From: Cloacibacterium normanense
GTDB lineage: Bacteria; Bacteroidota; Bacteroidia; Flavobacteriales; Weeksellaceae
Direction of reading: 5' to 3'
Assembly: GCF_003860565.1 (NCBI RefSeq)
Contig: NZ_CP034157.1
Span: forward strand, 62,001 to 126,000
Length of the DNA: 64,000 nucleotides
Shown: positions 8,304 through 17,500 of the stretch, one piece after another
Numbering within the stretch: position 1 is the first letter of the stretch
How the letters are laid out: every line of letters begins with the position of its first letter
Made by a program: the position numbers and the translations under genes
The notes under the pieces: model-generated
Seen by the model: the letters and a program-made list of their open reading frames with translations, nothing else
Told to the model about the DNA's origin: nothing
Database searches by the model: none

Positions 8304-9140
8304 ATGAAAATTTTAAAAATTTTTGCTGTTGGAGCAATCGCACTTACGCTTACTTCTTGTGTAAGCAAAAAACAATACGAAGCGCTAAATCTTAATTACA
8401 AACAATGTATTGAGAATGCTGGAGAGAGACAAAGACAAATTCAAGATTTACAAGCAGCAAATGCAGGTTTAACCAGTGAAAACAACTTATTAAGAGATCA
8501 AAACGGTGCCCTTAAATCTTCATTAGACGCTTGTTTGTCAAACGCAGGAAAAGGTTCTGCTAATATTGATAAATTAATCGGAGAGATTAATGCGTCTAAC
8601 TCTTACATTAAGCGTTTGATTTCTACCAATTCCAAAAATGACAGTTTAAATTTAGCTTTATCTAATAAATTGAAAAGAAGTTTAGATAATGTAGCAGATG
8701 CAGATGTAGACGTAAAAGTTCTAAAAGGAGTAGTGATGATTTCACTTTCTGACAAAATGCTATACAAAACAGGAGATTACAACATTTTACCAGCTGCTCA
8801 AGAAGTGCTAGGAAAAGTGGCTAAAGTGATTAATGATTATGATACTTACAGCGTTCTCATTGAAGGTAATACAGATAACGTTCCTTTAGCAAGTGCTAAT
8901 TTACCAAAAGACAACTGGGATTTATCAGCGCTTAGAGCTACTTCAGTTGCGAAAATTTTACAAACACAATTTGGGGTAAATCCTAACAGAATTACAGCAG
9001 GAGGTAGAAGTGAGTACAATCCTAAAACTACCAATGCTTCAGTTTCTGGACGTGCAGAAAACCGTAGAACAGAAATCATCATCATGCCTAAGCTAGATGA
9101 ATTCATGAAATTAATGGACATCGCTCCAGTTAAAAAATAA
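8304..9140 (+). CDS. OmpA family lipoprotein
   Basis: A 278-residue lipoprotein with signal peptide and lipobox LTLTSC (Cys near residue 19). It has a long coiled-coil-like region (about 25-110) rich in Gln, Asn and Leu. The C-terminal OmpA/MotB peptidoglycan-binding domain (about 130-265) is marked by VLIEGNTDNVPL, LSALRATSVAKIL and NRITAGGRSEYNP, with the usual Asp and Arg that contact diaminopimelate. Such proteins tether the outer membrane to peptidoglycan. It stands alone between the divergent tilS and a good terminator at 9164-9199. Confidence 0.9.
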   Translation: MKILKIFAVGAIALTLTSCVSKKQYEALNLNYKQCIENAGERQRQIQDLQAANAGLTSENNLLRDQNGALKSSLDACLSNAGKGSANIDKLIGEINASNSYIKRLISTNSKNDSLNLALSNKLKRSLDNVADADVDVKVLKGVVMISLSDKMLYKTGDYNILPAAQEVLGKVAKVINDYDTYSVLIEGNTDNVPLASANLPKDNWDLSALRATSVAKILQTQFGVNPNRITAGGRSEYNPKTTNASVSGRAENRRTEIIIMPKLDEFMKLMDIAPVKK

Positions 9141-9163
9141 ATTTGCTTTTTAGCAATGAACCA

Positions 9164-9199
9164 AACCTTCAAGGATTAAGAAGCCTTGAAGGTTTTTTA
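9164..9199 (+). terminator. Intrinsic terminator after the OmpA gene
   Basis: AAACCTTCAAGG pairs with CCTTGAAGGTTT across a 9-base loop and is followed by a T-run. Confidence 0.85.
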
Positions 9200-9225
9200 T
9201 TTTCAAAAAATCAATAGAAATTCTG

Positions 9226-9233
9226 TAATTTTG
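9226..9233 (+). promoter_or_regulatory. Promoter -7 element for the O-methyltransferase gene
   Basis: TAATTTTG, a TAnnTTTG match, lies 21 nt before the ATG. A TTTC at 9201-9204 is the best but imperfect -33 candidate. Confidence 0.4.
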
Positions 9234-9254
9234 TAAAAAATCATCACATCAACC

Positions 9255-9899
9255 ATGAGTTATTTCGAAGAATTGCATCCAGAAATGGATAGATATTTAG
9301 AAGATACAGCTTCTGCAGAATCAGAAATTTTGAAAAGATTACGCAAAGAAACTTTTCAGAAAACTACACAACCACACATGATTTCTGGTTATCTCCAAGG
9401 CAGATTTCTTTCTTTGATTTCAAAAATGATTTCGCCGAAAAACATTCTAGAAATTGGAACTTTCACCGGTTATGCAGCGCTTTGTATGGCTGAAGGTTTA
9501 CAGAAAGACGGGAAATTGACCACGCTAGACGTAAATGAAGATTTGGCTTACATTCCGAAGAAATATTTTGCCGAAAGTGAGTTTGCTTCTCAGATAGAAT
9601 TCAGACTTGAAAATGCATTGGATTTTTTGAAAAATTCTAGTGAAACTTTTGATTTGATTTTCATTGATGCAGACAAAGAAAACTATCCTGAATATTTACA
9701 ATTGGTAAAACCCAGAATGAAATCAGGAAGCGTTTTGATGATTGATAATGTACTTTGGTACGGAAAAGTGCTCGATGAAAAGGGAAATAAGCAAACCGAA
9801 CAGATAAAACTCGTGAATAAATTAGTTGCTGAAGATGCAGATTTTGAAAATGTAATTTTACCTTTGCGAGACGGAATTCATTTAGTTCGTAAAAAATAA
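9255..9899 (+). CDS. SAM-dependent O-methyltransferase
   Basis: A 214-residue class I methyltransferase of the caffeoyl-CoA/catechol O-methyltransferase-like family. The SAM-binding motif ILEIGTFTGYAALCMAEGL (about 63-81) and the acidic loop FDLIFIDADKENYPEY with metal-binding Asp residues are intact, followed by GSVLMIDNVLWYGKV. Members methylate hydroxyl groups of diverse small molecules in the cytoplasm; the substrate is not predictable. The NlpC/P60-like gene follows at 9968 and is probably read from the same message. Confidence 0.88.
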   Translation: MSYFEELHPEMDRYLEDTASAESEILKRLRKETFQKTTQPHMISGYLQGRFLSLISKMISPKNILEIGTFTGYAALCMAEGLQKDGKLTTLDVNEDLAYIPKKYFAESEFASQIEFRLENALDFLKNSSETFDLIFIDADKENYPEYLQLVKPRMKSGSVLMIDNVLWYGKVLDEKGNKQTEQIKLVNKLVAEDADFENVILPLRDGIHLVRKK

Positions 9900-9967
9900 A
9901 AATAAACTCGCGCATGTTAAGCAGATTTTTTCTGCCCAATCAGCAAAATCAGCGAGAGATAAGAGTT

Positions 9968-10672
9968 ATGGAAAAATACTACTGCAGCGTATCTGTTTCA
10001 CCGTTGAGAGTCGAAGTTTCGGAAAAATCTGAAATGATTTCTCAGATTTTATATGGTGAAACCTTTGAAATTTTAGAAACAGAAGGGAATTTCAGTAAAA
10101 TCAAAATGGATTTTGATGGTTATGAAGGTTGGATAAATACTTCAGTTTTGAAAAAACAAAATACTGAAATTTCTAAAAAAGTGATTACGCAGTCTTTTGG
10201 TGAATTTAATTTGCCAGAAGGTAAAAGTTTACTTTCCATAGGAAGTGAAGTCAGTTTTGCAACAGAGAATGCTGTTGATAAAAATAATCTGCGAGAAAGT
10301 TTAGTAGAAACGGCAAAAAAATTCTTGAATGTTCCTTTTTTATGGGGAGGAAGAAGCTTTTTTGGAGTAGATGATAGCGGATTTGTACAGTTGTTGTATA
10401 AAGTTCACGGAATTACTTTACCGAGAGATCCAGAACAACAAGCTCTGCAAGGAACTGCTCGTGATTTTGTAGAAGAAAGTGAAGCAGGAGATTTAGCGTT
10501 TTTTGAAGATGCAGAAGGAAAAATTGTTCATGTAGGTTTAGTATTATCGCCTTTTGAAATTATTCATGCAAGTGGAAAAGTGAGAATAGATTCTCTAGAT
10601 TTTTCTGGAATTTATAATGCAGAACAAAATAAGCACACGCACAAATTGAGGTTTGTGAAAACAATGATTTAA
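9968..10672 (+). CDS. SH3 / NlpC-P60-like protein lacking the catalytic Cys
   Basis: About 234 residues with N-terminal bacterial SH3-like repeats (about 1-110) and a C-terminal NlpC/P60 fold (about 115-234). NlpC/P60 enzymes cleave cell-wall peptides using a Cys in a DCSG motif. Here the equivalent segment reads WGGRSFFGVDDSGFVQLLYK, so Asp (GAT codon) replaces Cys, while the downstream His segments (KIVHVGLVL, IIHASGKVRID) remain. It is therefore probably a wall-binding pseudoenzyme, or acts by different chemistry. I start it at 9968 because the preceding 18 codons do not resemble the family; an upstream ATG at 9914 is possible. It has no signal peptide. Confidence 0.78.
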   Translation: MEKYYCSVSVSPLRVEVSEKSEMISQILYGETFEILETEGNFSKIKMDFDGYEGWINTSVLKKQNTEISKKVITQSFGEFNLPEGKSLLSIGSEVSFATENAVDKNNLRESLVETAKKFLNVPFLWGGRSFFGVDDSGFVQLLYKVHGITLPRDPEQQALQGTARDFVEESEAGDLAFFEDAEGKIVHVGLVLSPFEIIHASGKVRIDSLDFSGIYNAEQNKHTHKLRFVKTMI

Positions 10673-10728
10673 TTAAAAATTGGAAGTTGTGAATTAATGA
10701 CTAAGTTTTAAAAAAATATTTTTATTAA

Positions 10729-11193
10729 ATGATAAACTACAAAAACATTAATAAACTACTGTTAATTATTCAAGTTCTATTGTTTTTATTTTTATGGATT
10801 TTCACAATAATTCATTTTTCTGAACTTCCCGAAATAATTCCTCAACATTATGGATTTGATGGAAAACCAAATGTTTATGGAAATAAAAGCATGATTTGGA
10901 CTTTGCCTATTATAGGGAGTTTACTTTTTCTTTTGCTCAATCATGTCTCAAAAAATACAGATTCAGAATTACTAAATATATCTCCAAAAATAAAAGCAAA
11001 GCCCGAATTAGCAAGAACTTTTGTAAATGCACTATTAGTTTTTATTCTATTCTTGTTTTCCAGAATTTTATTTGAAGAAATAAAAATTATTAAAGGATTT
11101 CAAGAAAGTTTATCTTTTTTTGTCCCTACAATAATTATTGTTATGTTGGTTTCTATTGTTGGTTTTAATACCTATTATCATTACAAAAAATAA
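10729..11193 (+). CDS. DUF1648 membrane protein
   Basis: A 154-residue membrane protein with four predicted helices. The segment LPEIIPQHYGFDGKPNVYG followed by KSMIWTLPIIGSLLFLLL is characteristic of DUF1648, the domain also found in SdpI-type immunity proteins of Firmicutes. Stand-alone copies in Bacteroidetes have no established function. It ends 15 bp before the TTG start of waaA and may be co-transcribed. Confidence 0.75.
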   Translation: MINYKNINKLLLIIQVLLFLFLWIFTIIHFSELPEIIPQHYGFDGKPNVYGNKSMIWTLPIIGSLLFLLLNHVSKNTDSELLNISPKIKAKPELARTFVNALLVFILFLFSRILFEEIKIIKGFQESLSFFVPTIIIVMLVSIVGFNTYYHYKK

Positions 11194-11208
11194 AATTACA
11201 TTCTCACA

Positions 11209-12435
11209 TTGAAATTTCTCTACAACATATCCATCTTTCACCTTGAGTTAGCGTTCAAGGTTTTATCGTGGTTTAATGATAAAATTAAACGCGGTTTAGA
11301 AGTTAGAAAACAATCTTTAAAAATTGTAAAATCTAAAATAAAAAATGAGGACAATGTCCTCTGGATGCATGCTGCAAGTTTGGGGGAGTACGAACAAGGT
11401 TTGCCAGTTTTAGAAAAACTGAAAGAAAAATATCCCAATCATAAAGTTTTAATTACTTTTTTCTCGCCTTCTGGTTATGAAAACGTGTTGAAAAAGAATA
11501 AAGAAGATATTTTGTGTTATCTTCCTTTTGATAAAAAATCTACGATTTCAGAATTTGTAAAAGCGGTTCATCCTGAAATTTTCTTTACCGTAAAATATGA
11601 TTTTTGGTATCATCTTTTAGAAGAATTAAAGAAGCAAAACACCAAAGTTTTTGTGATTTCAGCTTTGTTTTATGAAAATCAAGTTTATTTTAAATCTTAT
11701 GGAAAATGGTTTGTGAATGAACTGAAAAAAAATGTAGATTGGATTTTTCATCAAACCGAAAAGTCTCTTTCTTTAGCTCAAAAATTAGGTTTAACCAAAG
11801 GTTCGGTTTCTGGTGATACTCGTTTTGACAGAGTGAAACAAATCAAAAACAGAGATAATTTTGTTGAATTTATTTCAGATTTTAAAGCAGATAAGAAATT
11901 GTTGGTTTTCGGCAGTTCTTGGGAAGCCGAAGAAAAAATGGCTCAAATTCTTTCTCAAAAATTAGAAAATTTTAAAATTCTCATTGCTCCACACGATTTG
12001 AAAAGAGTTCAAAATCTCAAACAAATTTTCCCAAAAGCAATTTTGTATTCAGAATTAAAGTCTAATTACCAATTACCAAATACCAACATACTCATAATCG
12101 ACTGCATCGGTTTGCTTTCCAAACTCTATTCTTATGCTGATATTGCAATAGTGGGAGGTGGTTTTCACGATAAAGGTTTGCACAATATTTTAGAAGCGGC
12201 AACTTTCGGTGTTCCGGTGGTTTTTGGAAATCAATACAAGAAAAATCCTGAAGCAGATGCTTTAATTGCCCAAAATGGAGGGAAATCTTTTGCTCAGGTA
12301 GAATTGGCTGCTGATTTTGTCCTTGAATTATCGAAAAATTCAAATCTGTTACAAGAAATGAGTGAAAACGCAGGAAATTTCGTTCATTTTCAACCGAATT
12401 CTTCTGAGATTATTCTAGAGAAAATTTTAGCATAA
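11209..12435 (+). CDS. waaA: 3-deoxy-D-manno-octulosonic acid (Kdo) transferase
   Basis: A 408-residue GT30 enzyme that adds Kdo to lipid A precursors at the inner membrane in lipopolysaccharide synthesis. Recognisable features are an N-terminal membrane-associated helix (about 1-25), LWMHAASLGEYEQGLPVLE carrying the conserved Glu, ITFFSPSGYENV, and the sugar-nucleotide end IAIVGGGFHDKGLHNILEAA with GVPVVFGN. The start is TTG at 11209; its reading frame begins the typical N-terminus directly. The length fits the family. The enzyme is also called KdtA. Confidence 0.9.
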   Translation: MKFLYNISIFHLELAFKVLSWFNDKIKRGLEVRKQSLKIVKSKIKNEDNVLWMHAASLGEYEQGLPVLEKLKEKYPNHKVLITFFSPSGYENVLKKNKEDILCYLPFDKKSTISEFVKAVHPEIFFTVKYDFWYHLLEELKKQNTKVFVISALFYENQVYFKSYGKWFVNELKKNVDWIFHQTEKSLSLAQKLGLTKGSVSGDTRFDRVKQIKNRDNFVEFISDFKADKKLLVFGSSWEAEEKMAQILSQKLENFKILIAPHDLKRVQNLKQIFPKAILYSELKSNYQLPNTNILIIDCIGLLSKLYSYADIAIVGGGFHDKGLHNILEAATFGVPVVFGNQYKKNPEADALIAQNGGKSFAQVELAADFVLELSKNSNLLQEMSENAGNFVHFQPNSSEIILEKILA

Positions 12436-12491
12436 TTTATTCTGAGCATAATACCTGATAACAATCATCTCGAAGCGATTTATAATCTTCA

Positions 12492-12499
12492 TAATTTTG
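12492..12499 (+). promoter_or_regulatory. Promoter -7 element for the carbonic anhydrase gene
   Basis: TAATTTTG lies only 12 nt before the ATG at 12512, predicting a leader of just a few bases. No clean -33 box is seen. Confidence 0.4.
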
Positions 12500-12511
12500 C
12501 AAAAAATTATC

Positions 12512-13201
12512 ATGAAGAAAGTAATTGTAGGCGTTTTAATGTTGGTAGGCGCAATGTGGAGTTTTACGGGTTGTACTTCAAACCAAATTTCTCAAAAAGA
12601 AACCCAAATTCAAGAAAATCTTAATCCAAATCAAATTTTAGAAGTTTTAAAAACTGGAAATGAACATTTTGTACATCACAAAAATGCTTTTCCGCATTTA
12701 GATGAAGCCAGAATGAAGGAAGAAGTTTCTGGGCAACATCCTATCGCAACGGTTGTGAGCTGTTCTGATTCTAGAGTGCCTGTAGAATTGGTTTTTGACC
12801 GTGGAATTGGTGATTTGTTTGTGATAAGAACTGCAGGGAATTCATTAGATGATGATATGACGATGGGAAGTCTGGAGTATGCGGTGCATCATTTACACAC
12901 TAAATTAATTATTGTAGTGGGCCACGAAAAATGTGGCGGAATTACGGCTGCAATTTCTCAACATAATGAAGGAAAAGAACCCAAAGAAATCTCTAATCTT
13001 ATAGAAACACTCAGAAAAGGAGTGGAGCCTTTCGTAGGAAAATCTGAAAAATTAGATGACGCAATTCATTATAACGTGGACCAACAAATTCAGAAAATTC
13101 TTCAAAATCAAGAATTGAAAGATTTAATAGATAAAGGAGAACTGAAAGTAATTGGTGGTTATTACCATCTTAATGACGGTAAAGTAGATTTTCTTAATTA
13201 A
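12512..13201 (+). CDS. Beta-class carbonic anhydrase, predicted lipoprotein
   Basis: A 229-residue beta-carbonic anhydrase catalysing CO2 hydration. Zinc ligands are present: Cys84 and Asp86-Arg88 in CSDSRVP, then His138 and Cys141 in GHEKCGG. Unlike typical cytoplasmic enzymes it begins with a signal peptide and a plausible lipobox (FTG-Cys21), so it is predicted to sit in the periplasm or at the membrane. I prefer the ATG at 12512 over one five codons upstream because it begins the signal peptide with MKK. It converges on, and overlaps by 8 bases, the glycosyltransferase gene. Confidence 0.88.
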   Translation: MKKVIVGVLMLVGAMWSFTGCTSNQISQKETQIQENLNPNQILEVLKTGNEHFVHHKNAFPHLDEARMKEEVSGQHPIATVVSCSDSRVPVELVFDRGIGDLFVIRTAGNSLDDDMTMGSLEYAVHHLHTKLIIVVGHEKCGGITAAISQHNEGKEPKEISNLIETLRKGVEPFVGKSEKLDDAIHYNVDQQIQKILQNQELKDLIDKGELKVIGGYYHLNDGKVDFLN

Positions 13202-13946
13202 AAATTTTAGAATATTTCTTAAATCCATTGAAAGCCCAATTGGCGGTATAATACAAAGACTTGAGCGTGGAAAAATTCATGTGTTCTTTGTAAACCAAAT
13301 ATTGGTCTTTCATGATATTGGTTTTATTTCGGGAAACACTTCCTTCTCGCATTCTGTATTTAGCCAAAGTCTTTTTTAGCGGTTTTCCGTAAGGAATTTT
13401 TTTAAGTAAATTGAGCCACATAACATGGTCTTCGCGTTTGCTTCCTTCTGGGAAAAATTCTTTGCCCACTCTTTCAGAATCATACATAGAAGCAAGGAGA
13501 GAAAGTCTGCAAGTTTTGAGCAAATTATCAAAATTCACCTCAATGTCCGCCTCGAAATCTGCAATTTTGGGTTGTAAATGTTCATCACATCTTGCATAAT
13601 TGCAATACGCCAATTCTGCTTTTTCAGATTGCATAAAAGAAATCATTTCTTGTAAAAAATCGGGTTGCCAATAATCATCCGCGTCCAGAAAAGTAATGTA
13701 TCTTCCCGTTGCTTTTTCGAGTGAAAGATTTCGAGCATGTCCAGCTCCTCCGTTTTTTTCTGCTTTTATTAAAATAATTCTAGAATCTTGGTGCTTTTTA
13801 ATGATTTCTACGGAATTGTCAGAGGATTTATCATCGGTAATAATCCATTCCCAGTCTGTAAAATTTTGGTGAAGAACAGATTGAATGGTTTCTTCTAAAA
13901 ATTCAGAAGAATTATAACACGGCGTTATGATAGAGACTTGTGGCAT
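13194..13946 (-). CDS. Family 2 glycosyltransferase
   Basis: A 250-residue GT2-type glycosyltransferase with an N-terminal GT-A fold. It contains VSIITPCYNSSEFLEETIQS, ITDDKSSDNSVEIIKKH and the metal-binding FLDADDYWQPDFL (DxD) motif, followed by EDHVMWLNLLKKIPYGK. It is likely to add a sugar to a surface polysaccharide or glycolipid at the cytoplasmic side of the membrane. It is a single minus-strand gene; no other polysaccharide genes flank it except waaA about 1 kb away on the other strand. Confidence 0.88.
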   Translation of the reverse strand: MPQVSIITPCYNSSEFLEETIQSVLHQNFTDWEWIITDDKSSDNSVEIIKKHQDSRIILIKAEKNGGAGHARNLSLEKATGRYITFLDADDYWQPDFLQEMISFMQSEKAELAYCNYARCDEHLQPKIADFEADIEVNFDNLLKTCRLSLLASMYDSERVGKEFFPEGSKREDHVMWLNLLKKIPYGKPLKKTLAKYRMREGSVSRNKTNIMKDQYLVYKEHMNFSTLKSLYYTANWAFNGFKKYSKIFN

Positions 13947-14005
13947 GTTTTTGCAAATATACTTATTGTAATTAAAAAAAATCTATCTTTACATAAACTA
14001 AAGTC

Positions 14006-14443
14006 ATGAGCTATTTTTGGCGTTTATTTTTGTGGTCTGTTTTATTTCTTACGCTTTTTTCGTGCAAAAGAGACTATGAATATGACGAAAACGCAAGCAT
14101 TATCGGAAGTTGGAAACCTATAAAAGCTACCGCTTATAAAACAGTGGCGGGATTCACGGTTAGTCAGTCAGAAGACATGAATGCTTGTCAGCAACAATCA
14201 AAAATGACATATCATTCAGACGGAACAGCAATCGAAATGAGATTTGATGACGCTACTGGAAACTGCGAAAAAACCTTAGAACGAAATTTCACATATACAT
14301 TTAATTCAAGTCAAAAATCCCTTGTTCATACTTTCCAAGATGGGACTGTAAAAAATGCAGAAGTAGTTTCTATCACCGCTCAAAAACTCATTGTAAAAGG
14401 GGGAAAAAGAAATTGGCGGAGAAAATGTATATTGTTAAAGTGA
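14006..14443 (+). CDS. Lipocalin-like lipoprotein with an apparent 3' frameshift
   Basis: A 145-residue predicted lipoprotein (signal, then LFSC) with a lipocalin-like beta-barrel domain of the type common in Flavobacteriia. IIGSWKPIKATAYKTV marks the first strand and two Cys (about 60 and 83) may form a disulfide. The last 13 residues (KRNWRRKCILLK) look foreign. Shifting the frame within the G5A5 run at 14399-14408 gives instead KKLAEKMYIVKVIKIKIN ending at 14463, a hydrophobic final strand typical of the fold. The deposited frame may therefore be a recent mutation or a base-call error. Function is unknown. Confidence 0.65.
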   Translation: MSYFWRLFLWSVLFLTLFSCKRDYEYDENASIIGSWKPIKATAYKTVAGFTVSQSEDMNACQQQSKMTYHSDGTAIEMRFDDATGNCEKTLERNFTYTFNSSQKSLVHTFQDGTVKNAEVVSITAQKLIVKGGKRNWRRKCILLK

Positions 14444-14580
14444 TCAAAATTAAGATTAATTAATTTGTAAAAGAGATATTTTATAATCCTTATTCATAAC
14501 GATAGGGATTTTTCTTTTAAAAATCATAAATTTGTAAATTCTTAGAAATCAAGTTTAACAATACTTTAAAATATTACAGC

Positions 14581-17500
14581 GTGTTTTACGATCACAAGCA
14601 GATAGAGCAAAAATGGCAGAAGTTTTGGGAAGAAAACCAAACTTATAAAACTGAAGATAATTCTACAAAACCTAAATTCTACGTTCTAGATATGTTTCCT
14701 TATCCTTCTGGAGCGGGTTTACACGTAGGTCACCCTCTGGGTTATATCGCCTCGGATATTTATGCAAGGTTCAAGAGACATCAAGGTTTTAACGTTTTGC
14801 ACCCTATCGGTTATGATTCTTTCGGTTTGCCAGCAGAACAATATGCGATTCAAACTGGGCAACATCCTGCGATTACTACAGAGCAAAATATTACCAGATA
14901 CGAAGAGCAGTTGCGTAAAATTGGTTTCTCTTTCGATTGGAGCAGAGAAGTGAGAACTTCTGATGCTTCTTATTATAAATGGACACAATGGATTTTTATA
15001 GAATTGTTTAATTCTTGGTACAATAAAACTTCTGATAAAGCAGAATCTATCGAAACTTTGGTAGAATATTTTTCAAAATTTGGAACTGAAAACTTAAACG
15101 CTGTTCAGAATGATGAATTAAATTTCACTGCAGAAGAATGGAATACTGCCGATGAAAACAAAAAGCAAGATATTTTACTCAATTACAGATTAGCTTACAG
15201 AGCCGAAACTACCGTAAATTGGTGTCCAGCTCTCGGAACTGTTTTGGCGAATGATGAGGTGAAAGACGGAAAATCTGAACGTGGCGGTTATCCTGTTTTT
15301 CAGAAAAAAATGATGCAATGGAGTATGAGAATTACGGCATATTCTGAAAGACTTTTAAATGGATTGAAAACTTTAGATTGGCCACAACCGTTGAAGGATT
15401 CTCAAGAATATTGGATTGGAAAATCTCAAGGAGCTGCTGTAAAATTCAATGTTTCTGGAATAGATGAGCAAATTGAAGTTTTCACTACTCGTCCTGATAC
15501 TATTTTCGGGGCAACTTTTATGGTTTTAGCGCCAGAAAATCCTTTAGTTTCAACATTAACAACGGCAGAGCAAAAATCTGAAGTTGAAAACTATATAGAA
15601 GAAACTTCTAAAAAAACAGAACGTGATAGAATGGCAGACGTGAAAAACGTTTCAGGAGCGTTCACAGGAAGTTACGCGGTAAATCCTTTCACAGGAAAAA
15701 ATATCCCGATTTATATTTCAGATTACGTTTTGATGGGTTATGGAACTGGTGCTGTAATGGCGGTTCCTGCGCATGATGAGCGAGACCATCGTTTTGCTAA
15801 AAAATTCGGTTTAGAAATTATTAATGTTATTGAAAATGATTTCGATATTCAAGAAGAATCTTATGATTCTAAAGATTCGGTTTGTGTAAATTCTGAATTT
15901 TTGAATGGACTGAATTATAATGATGCGAAAGCAAAAATTATTTCAGAAATTGAGAAAATGGGAATCGGTCACGGAACTACCAATTACAGACAACGAGATG
16001 CGATTTTCTCTCGTCAAAGATATTGGGGAGAACCCGTTCCTGTGTACTATAAAGAAGGAATGCCTTATACTTTGCCAGTTTCTGCATTGCCTTTAGAATT
16101 GCCAGAAGTAGAGAAATATTTGCCAACAGAAGACGGTGATCCACCATTAGGAAATGCGAAAAATTTCGCTTGGGACGAAGCGAATCAAAAAGTGGTTGCT
16201 GTAGATTTAATTGATGAAAAAACCGTTTTCCCGATGGAACTTTCTACCATGCCAGGTTGGGCAGGAAGTTCTTGGTATTTCTTAAGATATATGGATCCAA
16301 AAAATGATGGTGAATTCTGTGCAAAAGATTTGTCAGATTATTGGGGACAAGTAGATTTATACATTGGCGGAAGCGAACACGCAACTGGTCACTTATTGTA
16401 TTCTCGTTTTTGGAATATGTTCTTGAAAGACAGAGGTTACATTAACCAAGATGAGCCTTTCCAAAAATTGATAAATCAAGGAATGATTTTGGGAATGAGT
16501 GCGTTTGTTTTTAGATTAAGTTTAAATAGCTATTCGGGTTTTGAGAAAATCAATAATAATTTTTTTGTCTCTAAAAATATAAAGAATGAGATTTTAAGAA
16601 TTGCATTAATTAATAATGTTAGACAGATGCAATTTAATATTAATTATCGATTAGATGAATTTCTTGAAATTATTTTCTATGATAAAGAGTGCAAAGTGAT
16701 AAGTGATAGAAATCTTATTCAGCTTGATTTCATATATGATTTCTTTGAAAGACTATTTAAAAAGTTCAACAAGAATGATATCGCGGGGAGATTCTCTATT
16801 GGTATTGATTTAAATTTTACTCCAATCCACGTAGATGTCTCTTTATTAAAAGGAACTTCGGACGAATTAGACATTGAAGCTTTTAAAAATTGGAGAGCGG
16901 AATTTAATGATGCTGAATTTATTTTAGAAGACGGAAAATACATCACCGAACGTGAAGTAGAAAAAATGTCAAAATCGAAATACAATGTAGTAAATCCAGA
17001 TGATATTGCAGAAGAATACGGTGCAGATTGCTTGCGTTTGTACGAAATGTTCCTTGGACCTTTAGAGCAATCAAAACCATGGAACACGCAAGGTTTAAGC
17101 GGCGTTTACGGATTTTTGAAAAAATTCTATAACCTTTATTTTGATGGAGATAACTTCTCAGTTTCAGAGGAAGAGCCAACCAAAGCAGAATTGAAAGTTC
17201 TACATACTTTGATTAAGAAATTTACGTTTGATATTCAGAATTTCTCATTCAATACTTCTGTTTCTCAGTTTATGATTGCCGTAAACGAGTTGCAAAAAAT
17301 GAAGTGCAATAAGAGAGCTATTTTAGAGCCTTTAGCAGTCATTATTTCGCCTTATGCACCACATATTTGCGAAGAATTGTGGGAGAAATTAGGTAAAAAT
17401 ACATCAATAGAATTTGAAAAATTGCCAGAATTAAATGAAGCTTATTTGGTAGAAGATGAGATTAATTATCCGGTAAGTTTCAATGGTAAAATGAAGTTTA

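Noticed and set aside
9914-9967. Upstream ATG extension of the NlpC/P60-like gene
   Set aside because: The 18 extra residues (LSRFFLPNQQNQ) are unlike a family N-terminus or signal peptide and the later ATG begins the conserved SH3 part.
16719-17087. Minus-strand open frame of 122 codons inside leuS
   Set aside because: It is antisense to conserved LeuRS sequence including KMSKS, with no promoter or known domain.
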